NCBI GenBank assembly: GCA_000827265.1
Contig: KN834840.1
Coordinates: 111,311 to 175,310 of the forward strand
Direction: 5' to 3'
Source of the DNA: Collybiopsis luxurians FD-317 M1
Lineage: Eukaryota; Basidiomycota; Agaricomycetes; Agaricales; Omphalotaceae
DNA length: 64,000 nt
Notes under the pieces: generated by a model
Databases searched by the model: none
What the model was told of the DNA's origin: nothing
The model's input: only the letters and a program-made list of their open reading frames with translations
In this document: positions 11,500 through 23,080 of the stretch, piece by piece
Layout: each line of letters starts with the position of its first letter
Numbering within the stretch: position 1 is the stretch's first letter
Made by a program: the position numbers and the translations under genes

Positions 11500-12784
11500 A
11501 GTTCATTTCAGCTGGTATCATTGTTCAGGCATGGAATGCAATGGGGTGAAGTTCCCCTGAAGCTGGTTCTAGTTGGGATAGTATTCCTGCAATCACCCAA
11601 TCTGATGTGTAACATTCTAAGATGATGGGTAGATCTGGGCTGAAGTGTCCCCCTGCAATCACCCAATCTGATGTGTCACATTCTAAGATGATGGGTAGAT
11701 CTGGGCTGAAGTGTCCCAACACTGGGGCATGCATGAAGCCTTGCTTCAAGAGATCAAATGTGTCCTGGCATGCCTTCCCCCAGGTCCATTGGACATTTTT
11801 TGGTAATATACCTGTCAATGCCTTAGTAATGCCTGAATAGTTGTCAATGAAACATCTATACAAGTTAGTGAATCCTAGGAAAGACTGTAGTTCTTTTACA
11901 GTATGAGGGGTAGGCCAATCCAGAATTACCTTTCCTTTTTTGGGGTCCATTGAAACTTCTGTGGGGCTTATTATTACCCCTAGACACTCAACCATGTCTG
12001 TATGGAAGCTGCATTTTTCTGGCTTTGCATGTAATTGGTTGGCCCATAGACATTCCAGTACTTTATGAATGTGCTCATGGTGTGATTCCTCATCCATGAA
12101 ATAAATCAGAATGTCATCTAGATATATGACCATGCAAACATCCACCATATCATGAAATATGTCATTCATGAAAAATTGAAAAGCAGAGGGTGCATTCATT
12201 AGTCCAAAGGGCATTACTAGGTATTCAAATGCACCATAGTGCATATGAAATGCTGTCTTCCATTCATGTCCATCTGCCACCTGAACATTATTGTATCCCA
12301 CTTGCAAATTGATCTTGGTGAAGATTTTTGCCTTTTGAAGCTGGTCAACTAAGGTTCCAATGAGGGGAAGGGGATACCAATTTTTTTGGGTAATTCAGTT
12401 TAATGTCCTGTAGTCAATGCAAAGACATAAGGTTCCAACTTTTTTCTTGGCAAATAGAACTGGAGTGCCTGCAGGGGAACTTGACAAATGGATGAAGCCT
12501 TTCCCCAGCATGTTGTTGATGTAATCTTTCAATGCTTTAAGTTCTACTTCAGACATATTGTAGAGTTTACCAATAGGTGGTATTGTGTCCCCTTCAGTTT
12601 TGATTTTAATATTGTAGGGATGATGAGGAGGTAGCTCCTTGGCTTCTCCTGGGGAAAAGATGTCCAGGAAATCTTGATATTGAGGGGGAACATGTTTCTT
12701 TAGCTCCTCTACCTCTTCTGGATCTTGTTCTTTCTTCCCCTTTTGTTCCCCACTCCCCTTATGGCTTGAATCCTTTGTTTCCAT
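11500..12784 (-). pseudogene. Element M reverse transcriptase and start of RNase H
   Basis: The RT domain runs 12784 to about 11860. ELPPHHPYNIKI and AGTPVLFAKKK lie at the fingers. MPFGLMNAPSAFQFFMNDIF is followed by the catalytic box VIYLDDILIYF (YLDD intact) and LGFTNLYRCFIDNYS. The RNase H tether then leads to PIILECDTSDWVIAG and a PIAFHA...PAEMN stretch, where the LTR 10812-11499 cuts in. A stop at about 12395 breaks the frame between IDYRTLN and the palm region, and a 66-bp tandem duplication sits in the RNase H part. This is the classic order of a Ty3/gypsy pol. Integrase is not found to the left. Non-functional copy. Confidence 0.85.
11586..11717. repeat. Tandem 66-bp duplication inside RNase H
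   Basis: Two head-to-tail units of 66 bp (11586-11651 and 11652-11717) differ at about one base. They keep frame, so the translated minus strand repeats GHFSPDLPIILEC...SDWVIAG twice in a row. Near-identity indicates a recent event in an old copy. Confidence 0.9.
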
Positions 12785-13974
12785 AGCACAGAGTCATTCC
12801 CCTTTCTGATTGTCTTCCCCTGTAGTGGGTTTAATATGTATCATGTATGTGGGGATACCAGATCATAGAAGGGAGTCCATGGCAGTGGCTCCCACCAGAC
12901 TGACTGACTTCCCTTTTGAATTTGCATTGGACTTTTGTTGGATTTTCTCCCTTTGGATTGTCCAGTGCCTTTTTCTTCCCCTGCACTGAAACAAAGGAAA
13001 CAAAGGGTGAAGAGACAGTATTTTCTGAACTTGCTCTGGTACATGCTGAATAGGAAAATGCTCCTCTGTTCCCTTGGTCCATTTTTGAACCCAACATCTC
13101 TTTTGCTTGTAGAGGGGAAGTTTGGATGACTGTGTATTTGACTTTTTGATCCACACTTGAAAACCCTCTTGGAGTACCCTTTCCCTGAAGGCTGAATGTA
13201 GTACTCCTGCCTCCAAGTTTCTATGTCATTGTTTTGTTGAGTTAGCCAATCTGCATAAATCAACCATTTATTGATCCCCATCAGTATTGGATCTTCAAGC
13301 AGTGTTTCTGGTATTGGTACTCCCTCCTCTTCAGTTTAGTGAGTTGGGAAACTTCCCTTGTCCTCTTCTTCTGCTACATGTTCTATTGTGACACTTGGTT
13401 GTTTAGGTGTCACTTTTTCATTTGGCATATTGCTTTCTGTGTGTTCCTCTTCTTGTATGATTCCTTCCACTATTGCAGTAGATATTTGAACATTTTGCTC
13501 ATGGAAAGTAAGCAAGAGGTCTCCCCAGTTGATATCTGGGTTGTATTCTTGGAACCAGGGCAAGCCAAGCATGAGCAGAGCTGTTGGATGTAATCTAGTA
13601 ACCAAAAATTCTACTATGTGTATAGTACTGTCTGCAAAGCTGATACAATCTTTGAATGCCTTTGTAATTTCACCTGCTGATGTGGGTTTTCCATCAAAAA
13701 GTTCAAGGGGGATAGGTTCCTCCAGTTGAGTAATGTTCTGAGGAAACTTCTCTGCCAATGTACAATTGATGAAACTTCTTGTGGCACCTGAATCAATCAA
13801 AGTATTGTAACTTACTTTGTCATTAACATCCAAGAGAGGTAACCAAGTTGAAATTATAAAAGAATTGTTCAAACAAGATAAAAGCCAAGCTGGTACCCCT
13901 TTCTCTCCTGCAAAGGAGGCTCGACCTATAAATGGAGCTATACTTGTGGGACTCTGTGGTGCTCCTATTTCCAC
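12785..13974 (-). pseudogene. Element M aspartic protease and protease-RT linker
   Basis: The protease lies in the open frame 13974-13336: NTLIDSGATRSFINCTLAEK holds the D-S-G catalytic triad member, and LMLGLPWFQEYNPDINW is the conserved second motif of retroviral-type proteases. The retropepsin acts as a dimer to cleave the Gag-Pol precursor. The linker 13335-12785 carries a frame including NKWLIYADWLTQQNND and a lysine-rich tail, with stops near 12840. It is contiguous with the RT at 12784 and with gag upstream, as expected for a single gag-pol transcript. Confidence 0.8.
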
Positions 13975-15118
13975 ATTGGAGCCCCCTCCCCATTTCCTGA
14001 ATTGTTCCCTGATTCGATTTGGAGATTTTCTAGTATTTCAACCTTCCAGTTACCATCTTCCCCCTCTGGATCTTGTATCCCTTCAAGGGTAAAGACAGCT
14101 GTCCTTAGTTGTTCACATTCTGTGCTTTCTCCATTTTTTGGGCAAGTTGAATTGCCTTCTTGTTGACTTCTTGGGAGATCAAGGTTCTTGGGATTAGCAC
14201 ATTCTTTGCCCATGTGTCACTTTCCCCCACATTGGAAGCAGAGTCTCTCTCACCTTCTTCATCTAAACTCTTCTTGTTGAGCTGGGGTGTGCACTATTCC
14301 TGCTCTTAGGATAGTATCCCCCTCAAAGTCAGCTAAAGTTCCACATAGACAATCATGTTCCCCTTCCTCTGGGGAGGAACTTGGTCCCTTATGATATGAC
14401 AGGGAACTTTGTCCTTTGTCTGGGTAATCTCCTATGCCACCTTCCCATGCAGCAGCTCCCCTTTGACAACCCCTCCAATTGTTCCCCCGATTGTCATTCC
14501 AGGTGTTATTGTTCCAATTTGCTTGTTGTCTTCCCCCACTATTGTTCCCCTGGTACTGGGGTTGAACTGGTCCCTGGCAATGATTGGGGATGTCCTGTTC
14601 CCAAATCTGATTAAGACCTGGGACAGCCACAGCATGTGACAGGTTTCCTCTTGACCCATATCTTCATTGAGCATCCGCAGTAGCCCTAATAGATTGATCC
14701 AACTCTTGATAGCAAGCAGCCTGTTCCAAGTATGTAGTAGGCTTGTCTTGTTGTGACAAAACTGTAAGGTCCAGGCTTGCTTGTACTGCTTTTTGTAAGA
14801 AGGCAATAAAGGTGATATCATTGTAGCCTGTTTTGAACACATATTGCTCACCCCTTGGTCCTCATACTGCTAACCAACCTCTTCCCCCATGATAATAGGT
14901 GTCATCCATGGTTCCCCAATCACTAGGATTGCTCGGGGGACCACCACCTCTGCCTCCTCCAGGAGGGCCTCCCCCATATGGTGGCCCTCTATCCCCTCCT
15001 CTGTTGCTTGGAGGATTTGATCCCCTTGGACCTCCTGGACCACTGGGATAACTTGATGCCCTGCCATTGGTAATGAGCCAATGCTGCTGCATGGCAGGGA
15101 CTCATGCCCAGCATACAA
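13975..15118 (-). pseudogene. Element M gag C-terminal half with zinc knuckle
   Basis: A Gly/Pro-rich segment (15118-14870, ending SDWGTMDDTYYHGG) leads into frames around 14851-14259 with NNNTWNDNRGNNWRG. The CCHC knuckle CFQCGGK.HMGKEC at about 14250-14195 has its seventh position replaced by a TGA at 14217-14219, consistent with CGA to TGA. A capsid core as long as that of the 8.2-8.6 kb copy is not seen, so a deletion is likely between 14870 and 14830. Zinc knuckles bind the RNA genome in nucleocapsid. The frame then runs into the protease. Confidence 0.75.
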
Positions 15119-15123
15119 ATGTG

Positions 15124-15292
15124 CTGGATCTTCTCATATGCCATCAAAGCTGTGAAATTTTAATTGCAATGATGAGTACAGGTTGTATGATATCACAAAA
15201 TGCAATCCCACCTTAATGAAGCTTAGTTCCATTGGACCGGATCTTCTCATATGCTGTCAAAGCCTTGGAATTTCAATTGCAATATAATCCCA
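15124..15292. repeat. Pair of about 50-bp direct repeats
   Basis: CGGATCTTCTCATATG-type units lie at about 15124-15170 and 15237-15285, each continuing through CAAAGC and AATTGCAAT, 113 bp apart. They may be subrepeats of a small insertion in the gag region. Confidence 0.6.
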
Positions 15293-15351
15293 TGATAGTT
15301 ATACCGTATCCACCATTTAGTTTGAGTAATCAATATTATGAGACTAATACA

Positions 15352-15430
15352 AAATTGCCTGTCTAGGATCAGGCACAGAATTCACCACCTCAAAAACTCG
15401 GCATTCCATTTCATTTCATGCACTCGTAAT
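15352..15430. repeat. About 80-bp repeat shared with 48865-48946
   Basis: Reads ATTGCCTGTCTAGGATCAGG onward to CACTCGTAATAA and matches 48870-48944 at about 90% by eye in the same orientation. Flanks on both sides differ between copies, so this is a compact mobile or shared terminal sequence. Confidence 0.65.
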
Positions 15431-15862
15431 AAGGAGGGCCTCCATTACAAATGGGTGGAGTGACTAGGGGAATGTATCCTCCCCTTTGGCTATAGGCTGG
15501 GCCTATCCCTGTTCCAGGGGGAATGGATGACTAGGAGAATCTCCTGGTGGAGCTCCCCCAGCCATTCATAATCCTGTCTGGACAGTTACTGTAGCCCTAG
15601 GTTCAGTGGGGGTAGTAGGTCCATTAATCAAGCCTAACCCTGTGTTAACAAATCCTTCTGCATGGCAGGATTGGAATGTTCTGGTTTGGTGGGGACAAAA
15701 GAGTGTTTGATGTATGCCATTCATTACTGACTTCAGTGAACTGAGCAAGTAACAGGGAAACTTGCCCTGTTGTAGGGATGATCCCCCTCTTCTTCTCTGT
15801 TCAGCAATATGCAATGGGCAACAAGGGGAGGCATTGTCCAGGTCTCCAAATAAACCCAGTAA

Positions 15863-17104
15863 TGGGCCCAATTTAAGCCCAGGCATGTAATTGATGAATT
15901 GACAATTTCACCTTTTGCATTACACATGCTGGCTGCAGTAATTATGATCTGACAGCTAAAGTCTACAACTACACTTTGCAGTGGTAACTTTAATGAAAAT
16001 GGAACTTCTCAACAAAAGGGGATCCATTTTGTAGAAAGGTATATCATTACTGTTCACCACAGAATGCTTGAGAGACATTGCTCTAGCATTTATCCATGCT
16101 AGCTGACCCACCCAATTATAGTGATGGTCTCTTATAAAGCAGGTGTATTGTTGGAACCACATATAAATCATTCAACTGAAAGGGTTACCATTACTAGAGA
16201 CTATTATGGGTGACCAGCAGGCCAGACTGATAAGGAACCAGATTGCTCTGATGCCAAGAACAAGATGGCTATGGCCTTATGGAACCTAATTAAAGATGAG
16301 CTGACTAGAGATACTGAATCTTGGAAGGAAATAAGGTTATAGATCCCTTTTGGTCCAGGGGACACCATTCAATGGCAATGGGTAGCCACCTACAAATAAT
16401 GAGCTGCAATATTAGAATAAAAGGGCACCTCTTCTTGAGAAAGAGATGCAACTAGATAGATACTATGAATGAGTGAAGCAACAGCTGTGCTGCAGAAGCG
16501 GGAGTGGACTATTGCTCAACCCATCCACACAGAATCAAAACAAATCTGATGTGAGTTGTTCAGGTTTAAAACTGAAGAGACTACCTATAAAGACTTATTG
16601 GAAACTTTTGGGTAACAATTAGGGACAAACTTTGAAACATTTACCTATAAGAGAAACTACAATTTGAAAGAGAATTATTTTAAAATGATTTGTATTAAAC
16701 AGTAGATATTATTTTTGAGTAGTATAAATACAGTCATTAGTCTACTGTTTAATCAAGTAACCTTTGGACTGTAACAGCCTCTGTGTGAAGTGTTTGATTA
16801 TTTTTCTTGCCCAGAACATGGTTGTATACCTGCCATGATTAGTGGTTGAGTTGCCCCTCCCATTTTTGATAAAAGCTACTTAAGCCTAAAACCTTTGACA
16901 TATATTTTTGTTGAGACATTGAAAAGTTGATGAATAGTTCCTTGTTGTAGAACAACTTGGAACATTTGAAAAATACAGATCATTACCTATTCAAATAGTT
17001 GAAGTATCAACAACAAAAGGATCAATCAGGTTGACTGAATTGTCCTGGTATTGCAGAACCTTTGACAATGCACCCCTTGCACCCTATAACACAAACAAAC
17101 CTCA
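15863..17104 (+). repeat. 5' LTR of element P
   Basis: Starts TGGGCCCAATTTAAGCCC. The right end is placed at CTCA (17104), uncertain by about 10 bp. It matches 25242-26469 over its length. Contains TTTGGACTGTAACAGCCTCT and an AT-rich core near 16700-16740 that could hold promoter elements. Confidence 0.8.
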
Positions 17105-17108
17105 ATAA

Positions 17109-17126
17109 CTGGAGCCCACTGCAAGG
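17109..17126 (+). other. Candidate primer-binding site of element P
   Basis: TGGAGCCCACTGCAAGGG begins with TGG, as expected for pairing with a tRNA CCA end, and sits just after the LTR. The primer tRNA was not identified. Confidence 0.4.
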
Positions 17127-17222
17127 GCCACCAAGATAAAAACCATATAAAACTTTGATTGATAGATTGGTGATATTTGAATCAATGCACCACTTTTACT
17201 TTCCAAAATTTCACATTTCAGT

Positions 17223-19280
17223 TTGTCTCAGAGCACCCAGAACTCTCAAAGAGCAGGTTTTTTATCTCTAAATGAGTACAAGAGAATTGGCACTGTCTTC
17301 AATTGCAGGGATTTCTCAGAGCCCAGCATTTCTACACCTCAGCAATTGTCCCCCATTTTGCCTACAAGCACACCTTCTTTGCCAGCCAATGAGTCTTTTG
17401 ACCTAACTATTGATGGCTTTCCAAGATCTCCAGTAGAGCTGACACAAATTCAACCAACTGCAGTCTCACCCATTTCTACAACACCTCCTAACTCACCACC
17501 TTTATCTCCACAAAACAGTTTTCAGCCTGATCACCCTGACAACTTATACAGACCCCATTCCAAACTTGACTGTTTTCCACCTCAATTGTCAAGCTCTCAT
17601 GTTGACACTTCAATGCAAATGAAACTTTCTCTTATCTCTTGATATGGACCTGATACTATCATTGAACCTACTTTTGTTACTTTTTGTTGTTCTTCTGCTA
17701 ATTCAGTTATGCCTTCTAATAATCCTATCAATCCTTCTGACACTTCAGTTAGGTTGCCTCCCTTAAGTGTGAGTGCCCAAGCCCAACTTGAACAAGTGAC
17801 CAAAAAGCTACCAAACAGTTATAAGAATCCTCCTATATGGGACCTTTCACAACCTCATCTTCTTGTCCATTGGCTTGAAGCCTTGGAATCAATTTTTGAT
17901 GGTGCAGCAGTAACCGAGGAGCAATTGAAAATAAAATTTGCTCTTGATTGGGTATCCTTTCCAATGAAAGATATCCTAATTTCATTCTCTTCCATAACCA
18001 CACCTAATTGGAAATACTTCAAAAGAGATCTTGAGACTTTGTTTCCAGATACCATCAATGATGAGTGTGGATCCATGTACAAGCTTGAAGAAATCATAGA
18101 TTGGGTTACTCCAATTACACTGCATAAGAGAGAAAAGTTGTGTCTATATGATATTGTGTTTGAAAGAGAAGTGTCTAAGCTTTGAACTGAACCATCTGTA
18201 ATGATGAACAGGGATGCTGTGCACATGTACATAATGCCATTTGTGGAAGAAGCACAATGGTTGATTTGGTGGCAAGTGCAGGAGGATCTGGATTGTAATT
18301 CTAAAACAGGAACCAATGTGACCAGTGCAACTGTGACATCTAATCAACAAAAAGAGGACCCATTTCAGTTAGAAGAAGTGGTGAAAGCTGCACAGAAAGC
18401 TGTTGGTACTCCAAGTTATGACAATGTTTATTCCATTTCACAAAACCCACTTACCAATAGAAGGGGACCAATTAATCTACCTTGGAGTGCTAGTCTCCCT
18501 CAGGAAGATCATGGATTCCTGAAAGATTGGGGGCAACTTAAGCCTGAAGAGCTGGATTTTGATGGCTTTGCAGATAGCATATGGAATATGACACAAAGAG
18601 GAGAGCGTGACTGTCTTGAATTGGAACATGAAAAATTAGCAGTTCAGCAGGACATAAATGCTGCCTTTATGAAGGAAATGAAAGACATGTCACTTCAACT
18701 AGGGGAAGGCTTGTCTGTATTAGCAAACACTGTGGGTAGTATGGCTCAAAAGGATAAATTGGGAACAGATAATGGTTCAACTTCTAAATTGACATCATAT
18801 AACTGAAGTAAGTCTGTTATTCCTAGAGCAGGAACACCAGGTGCACCAGCTGCATCAAGAGAATTCCTATGCTTTATGTGTCAATCAAAGGATTACCTTT
18901 TGCATTCGTGTCCCTGTTATCATGAATTCTTGAAACAGGGATGGTTAGTGCCAGAAGGGAATGATTCTAATAGGGTCAAACTTAAAGATAATCAGAGGAT
19001 GCCCCAAGATGATCCTGAAAGGCTGCACTATCAACAGATAGAAGATATGGCAAAGAACTTGGGATGGGATAGAGCAGAAGCATATTTTGCTAATATTGAA
19101 GATGACAGTGGACTGGAAATGGATAGACAGTTGAATCCAGACAGTAGTGTAGCCATTTGGACCACTCATCTCAAACAAATGGGAAAATCCTTCAGTGAAA
19201 TGATGAAACATGCCCCTAAGGAAGTGCAGGCCACTTACCTTAACCCTGGATCAACAGGGGGGCAATTAAATAACTGTTAG
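17223..19280 (+). pseudogene. Element P gag
   Basis: Frames 17223-17642, 17709-18185, 18201-18806 and 18876-19280 are consecutive pieces of one protein broken by stops. The first in-frame codon is TTG; no ATG precedes the conserved-looking start, so an ATG was probably lost. The N-terminal third is Pro/Ser-rich. The middle, LVHWLEALESIFDGAAVTEE and WKYFKRDLETLFP, matches the layout of basidiomycete gypsy gags that I recognise from memory. The C-terminal knuckle reads CFMCQSKDYLLHSC: a CX2CX4-Y-X4C arrangement where histidine is expected, one C-to-T change away (CAT to TAT). Nucleocapsid function would be impaired. Confidence 0.75.
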
Positions 19281-20326
19281 TTCTGATGAAGGGGCCTGAA
19301 TCTGAAAAGGTTGATCCTTTCAGAATTGCTAAGACACTGGAGGAAGATACCCCATTAAGCAAGAAAAATTCCATGTTTGTGCAGAAGAAAGTCACCTTTG
19401 ATGGAGCTTTGATGCCAACTGTAAACAGTAATCAAGTGCCAAAATCTACAACTGGAAAAGATCAAGAAAATTGGAAATCTGGAATGTTTTGGACCTCCCA
19501 AATTGCAATCTAAAGATTCACAAAACAGTGACATTAGAGATAATCAGAATAAAGAAAGGAACAATTTCCCCAAAAATTTGCATCTGCCTAGACAAAAGCC
19601 AAGACATAACCAGAATGAGGAGTGTGAGCTTCAGCCCTGACATCAAAATTCTTGGAGAACAGAGTTAGAGTCATTGGATAAAGAAGCACTAGATAACATT
19701 TAGACAGATCAAAGGAAACAGATTCCATTGGAGATGATTCTTCTACATGGGATAGAGTTAATACTCTGGGATTGAGACAACTGTTTGACAATGTGGAACC
19801 TATTCCAATGTGACCACCTCTGCCCAATACTCCCAGAGAGTAACAGACTTCAAGGGGGCTGGACTCAAGTATGCCAGGATATGGTAACCATAATATGTCC
19901 AAAATAGACCCAAATTATATTTTGCATAATGATTGTTATAAACCTGGTTGAGAAGAAGAAGTAGCAAGTAAAGTACTTGAATGAGGCATTGAACTATTGT
20001 TTGAGGAATTGGTTGATCTATCTCTTAAAATGCAATGGATTTTACAATGCAAGTTGAGAAATTGATGTGTATCTCCAAAGAAAGGCATAATGTCTTATGT
20101 AGCAACCCTTGCTGATGATGGAGAAATGGAGGTACCTGAATGACCAAAAGGTGTACTCATGAAAGGGGAATATATTGACATTAATGATCTAAGTCTTGAT
20201 TCCAACAAAATGTTTGACATCTTACTAAAAGATGAGAATGGAATGAAAGCTGGATTGGTTGTGCACAGAAATGTGGTAGAATGCTTTAGACACGATATAT
20301 CAGATTCTGACTGAAGAAGAAATATG
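19281..20326 (+). pseudogene. Element P gag-protease spacer, decayed
   Basis: Short open pieces at 19286-19513 and 19471-19668 and an acidic stretch to 20326 lie between gag and protease. They carry no motif beyond charged low-complexity sequence. The region is in register with the element and is probably the disordered linker of the polyprotein. Confidence 0.4.
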
Positions 20327-20740
20327 ACCATTGTTGCTAATACCAATAATGGCCTTCGAGTGGTTGGACCAAAAGTAAATGACACAGACAAAGTTATCAA
20401 ATGCATACTTGACCCAGGATCACAAATTGTTATAATGGACCATTTGGCAGCAGCCTATTTGGGCATTTGTTGAGATCTGACAGTTAAAATTCAGATGCAG
20501 GACTCACATGGAGGACTGGGATCAACAGAAGGTCTTGCTCAAAATGTACCTTTTACATTTGGAGACATTACCATCTATCTACAAGTTCATATTCAAAACT
20601 GGGCACCATTTCATCACTTGATGGGCCAGCCATTTGATGTCTTAAACACCAGCAAGGTCAAAACCTTTGCAAATGGGGATTCTGAAGTTACAATTACGGA
20701 TCCTAACTCAGAGCAAAAATGTGTTATTACCACATGACCC
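20327..20740 (+). pseudogene. Element P aspartic protease
   Basis: CILDPGSQIVIMDHLAAAYL holds the catalytic aspartate in a D-P-G-S context (usually D-S-G-S or D-D-G-S). MGQPFDVLNTSKVKTF followed by NGDSEVTITDPNS is the second half of the retropepsin fold as found in basidiomycete gypsy polyproteins. A TGA splits it at about 20472. The domain lies between the gag spacer and RT as in a single polyprotein. Confidence 0.75.
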
Positions 20741-23080
20741 TAAGGAGAGATTCTGAATCAGGTTCATATCAATACAACTCACTATAATGAATCACCAGGT
20801 TTAGTCCCACCTGACTACAAAAAGTCAAAACTGGAAGCTAAACCTGAGGAAAAATTTCAAGTCACCTTGATGAACTGAACAATGATCAGGGAGAGGAAGA
20901 GATCACATTAGCCTTTCATTTAAATGATGAAGAAAATATCACTGTCAATGGGTGGAAATGATCTGACATGGGAAATTTTTTGAATGAAGAACTAGCTGAG
21001 ACTTATGTCATTGCCTCACAATCTTATATAAAAGAAACCTTTAAAGAAGAAGGTAACTTTTTGGAATCATATCTAAATCATGAAGTCAATGAAAAGAAAA
21101 GATGTGTGTTTAACATCTGGAGAGAAGGTTTACAGCCTACAATGGAAACTTTCTACTCAAAAAAGGAGACTTCACCTGAACCTAATAAGGAACCTTTCAT
21201 CAAAAAAGGGGAACAATTTAGTAAGGTGGCGGAGACACAGTCTAGTATGAATAGCAATCTACCCTATAAGGATAATAAACCAAAGAATTCTCTATGAACA
21301 TTGAAGTGTGTAATGAGAAAACAAAAATATGAGAAGACTACAGAAAACTATAAGAGAATGCATTGGACACACATCAAAGGACAAAGTAAAACTAGTCTGA
21401 GTGGGTTCTATGAGTTGTTCTGTGTTTTCAGGTCTCAAAAATACAAACCAGTTGCAATTAAAGTTTGACCTGTTAAAGTTGAACTGCCAGAAGAATTCAG
21501 GGTCAAAAGAGAAATTACGGGTGACCATTTAAAAGGAATGCTTGAATTGTCCTCAAATCCTCCAGAATTTGAAGCTGGTTCACATTATTTGCAAGAAAGA
21601 AAGGAAATTACTGATAAAATGCATCCTGAAGGATTCTTATGGCCTGAAGAATGAAAACTAATGCATCATTTTATGAAAATACAAGAAATGGGATTTGCTT
21701 GGGGTCCAGAGGAAGTGGGAATGTTTAAAGAGGAATTCTTTCCACCTGTGAACATGCCCATTTTGCCTCATGAGCCTTGGGTTGAAAGGAATATACCCAT
21801 TCCCCCTGGAATATTTGAAGAAGTGTGTAAAATTATTAAATCAAAGATGAACGCAGGAGTATATGAACCCTCATTGAAATGATTTTGCATTGTAAAGAAA
21901 GATGGCAAGAGTCTTTGACTCATCCATAGTCTGGAACCATTGAATAAGGTAACAATTCAACATTTGGGAATTCCACCTGCCATGGCCAATGTTGCAAGGC
22001 ATTTTGCTGGACACATGTGTGGAGGAACCCTAGACATGTATGTTGGATGTGATGAACAACTGTTGCATGTTACCTCAAGAGATTTGACAACTTTCCAAAT
22101 GCCATTTGGTCCACATAGGCTAGTTAAGCTACCTATGGGATGGACTTATTCAATACCCATTTTCCATGATGATGTTATCTATATTTTACAGGATGAAATT
22201 CCTCACATAACATGGCCCTATGTTGACAGCATTCCTGTTAGAGGACCACTGACTTGATATGAGCTACCTGGCAGAGGATATAAAACCATTCCAAAGAATT
22301 CAGGTATCTGTCATTTTGTATGGGAACATTTTGAAAACTTGAATTGCATTGTGCAATGTGTTAAATATGCTGGTGGAACCTTTTCAGGTACTAAGACATA
22401 CCTTTGTTGTGAAGTCACAATTGTTGTTGGACATAAGTGTACTTATGAAGGGCAAATGCCTGAAGATAAAATTGCTGAAGTTATTCTGAGTTGGCCTAGG
22501 TGCAGGGACAAGACTGAAATCCAAGCTTTCCTTAGTACTGTTGGACAACTTTGAATGTTTATCAAGAATTATGCAAAGAAAGCACAACCATTAACCAAGC
22601 TGATGAGTAATATGTCATGGGAATGGGGTGCTGCTCAAGAGATAGTGATGGATATATTAAAGAGGGTGTACAGACTGTGCCAGCCTTGTGGCTTCTCAAT
22701 TATGATTGGGATGTATACCTTTCTGTTGCTACATCATATTATATAAGGCAGTCAGTTGGTATCTCTACCAAAGTGACCCTAATGACCTTAAAAAGAAATA
22801 CTATTGCTATTTTGGATCATTGACACTTAACAAGTGAGAGGTGAGATTCTTGCAGGCTAAATATGAACTATATGGTTTGAAACTAGCATTGGAAGCAAGT
22901 TATTAAACAGATGCCAGCTATAGCAAAGGAATGCTGGACCATCTGAGTTGCAGACTGAATGCAATGATTAACCAATGGATAGAGGATATTCAAAAGTATC
23001 AATTTGAGCTGGTCCATATTAAAGGACTTAGGCATGGCTCAGATGGACTCTCATGGATCACACCTGTAGGCTGGCAAACC
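20741..23080 (+). pseudogene. Element P reverse transcriptase and RNase H
   Basis: After a charged linker (20741-21477), RT motifs run from 21478: NIPIPPGIFEEVCKIIKSKM, FCIVKKDGKSL, IHSLEPLNKVTIQ, a TTFQMPFGPHRLVKLPMGWT block, and YVDSIPVRGPLT where the catalytic pair stands. VWEHFENLNCIVQCVKYAGG, GHKCTYEGQMP and LSTVGQL follow. RNase H pieces are at 22560-22800, and KYELYGLKLALEASY and WIEDIQKYQFELVHIKGLRH close it at about 23080. These are the hallmarks of a basidiomycete gypsy lineage in which the usual YxDD box is altered. At least five stops are present. Nothing resembling integrase follows. Confidence 0.8.

Larger units (their letters stand above)
15119..15862 (-). pseudogene. Element M gag upstream region, decayed and bearing small inserts
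   Basis: The minus strand carries an open stretch 15886-15566 (GLGLINGPTTPTEPRATV) and further proline-rich fragments to about 15430, like the leader of the 7.2-kb gag copy. At 15120-15430 this is replaced by non-gag sequence: two direct repeats and an about 80-bp repeat shared with 48865-48946. Element P enters at 15863. The other side of the split gag is 26478-27244. Confidence 0.5.
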
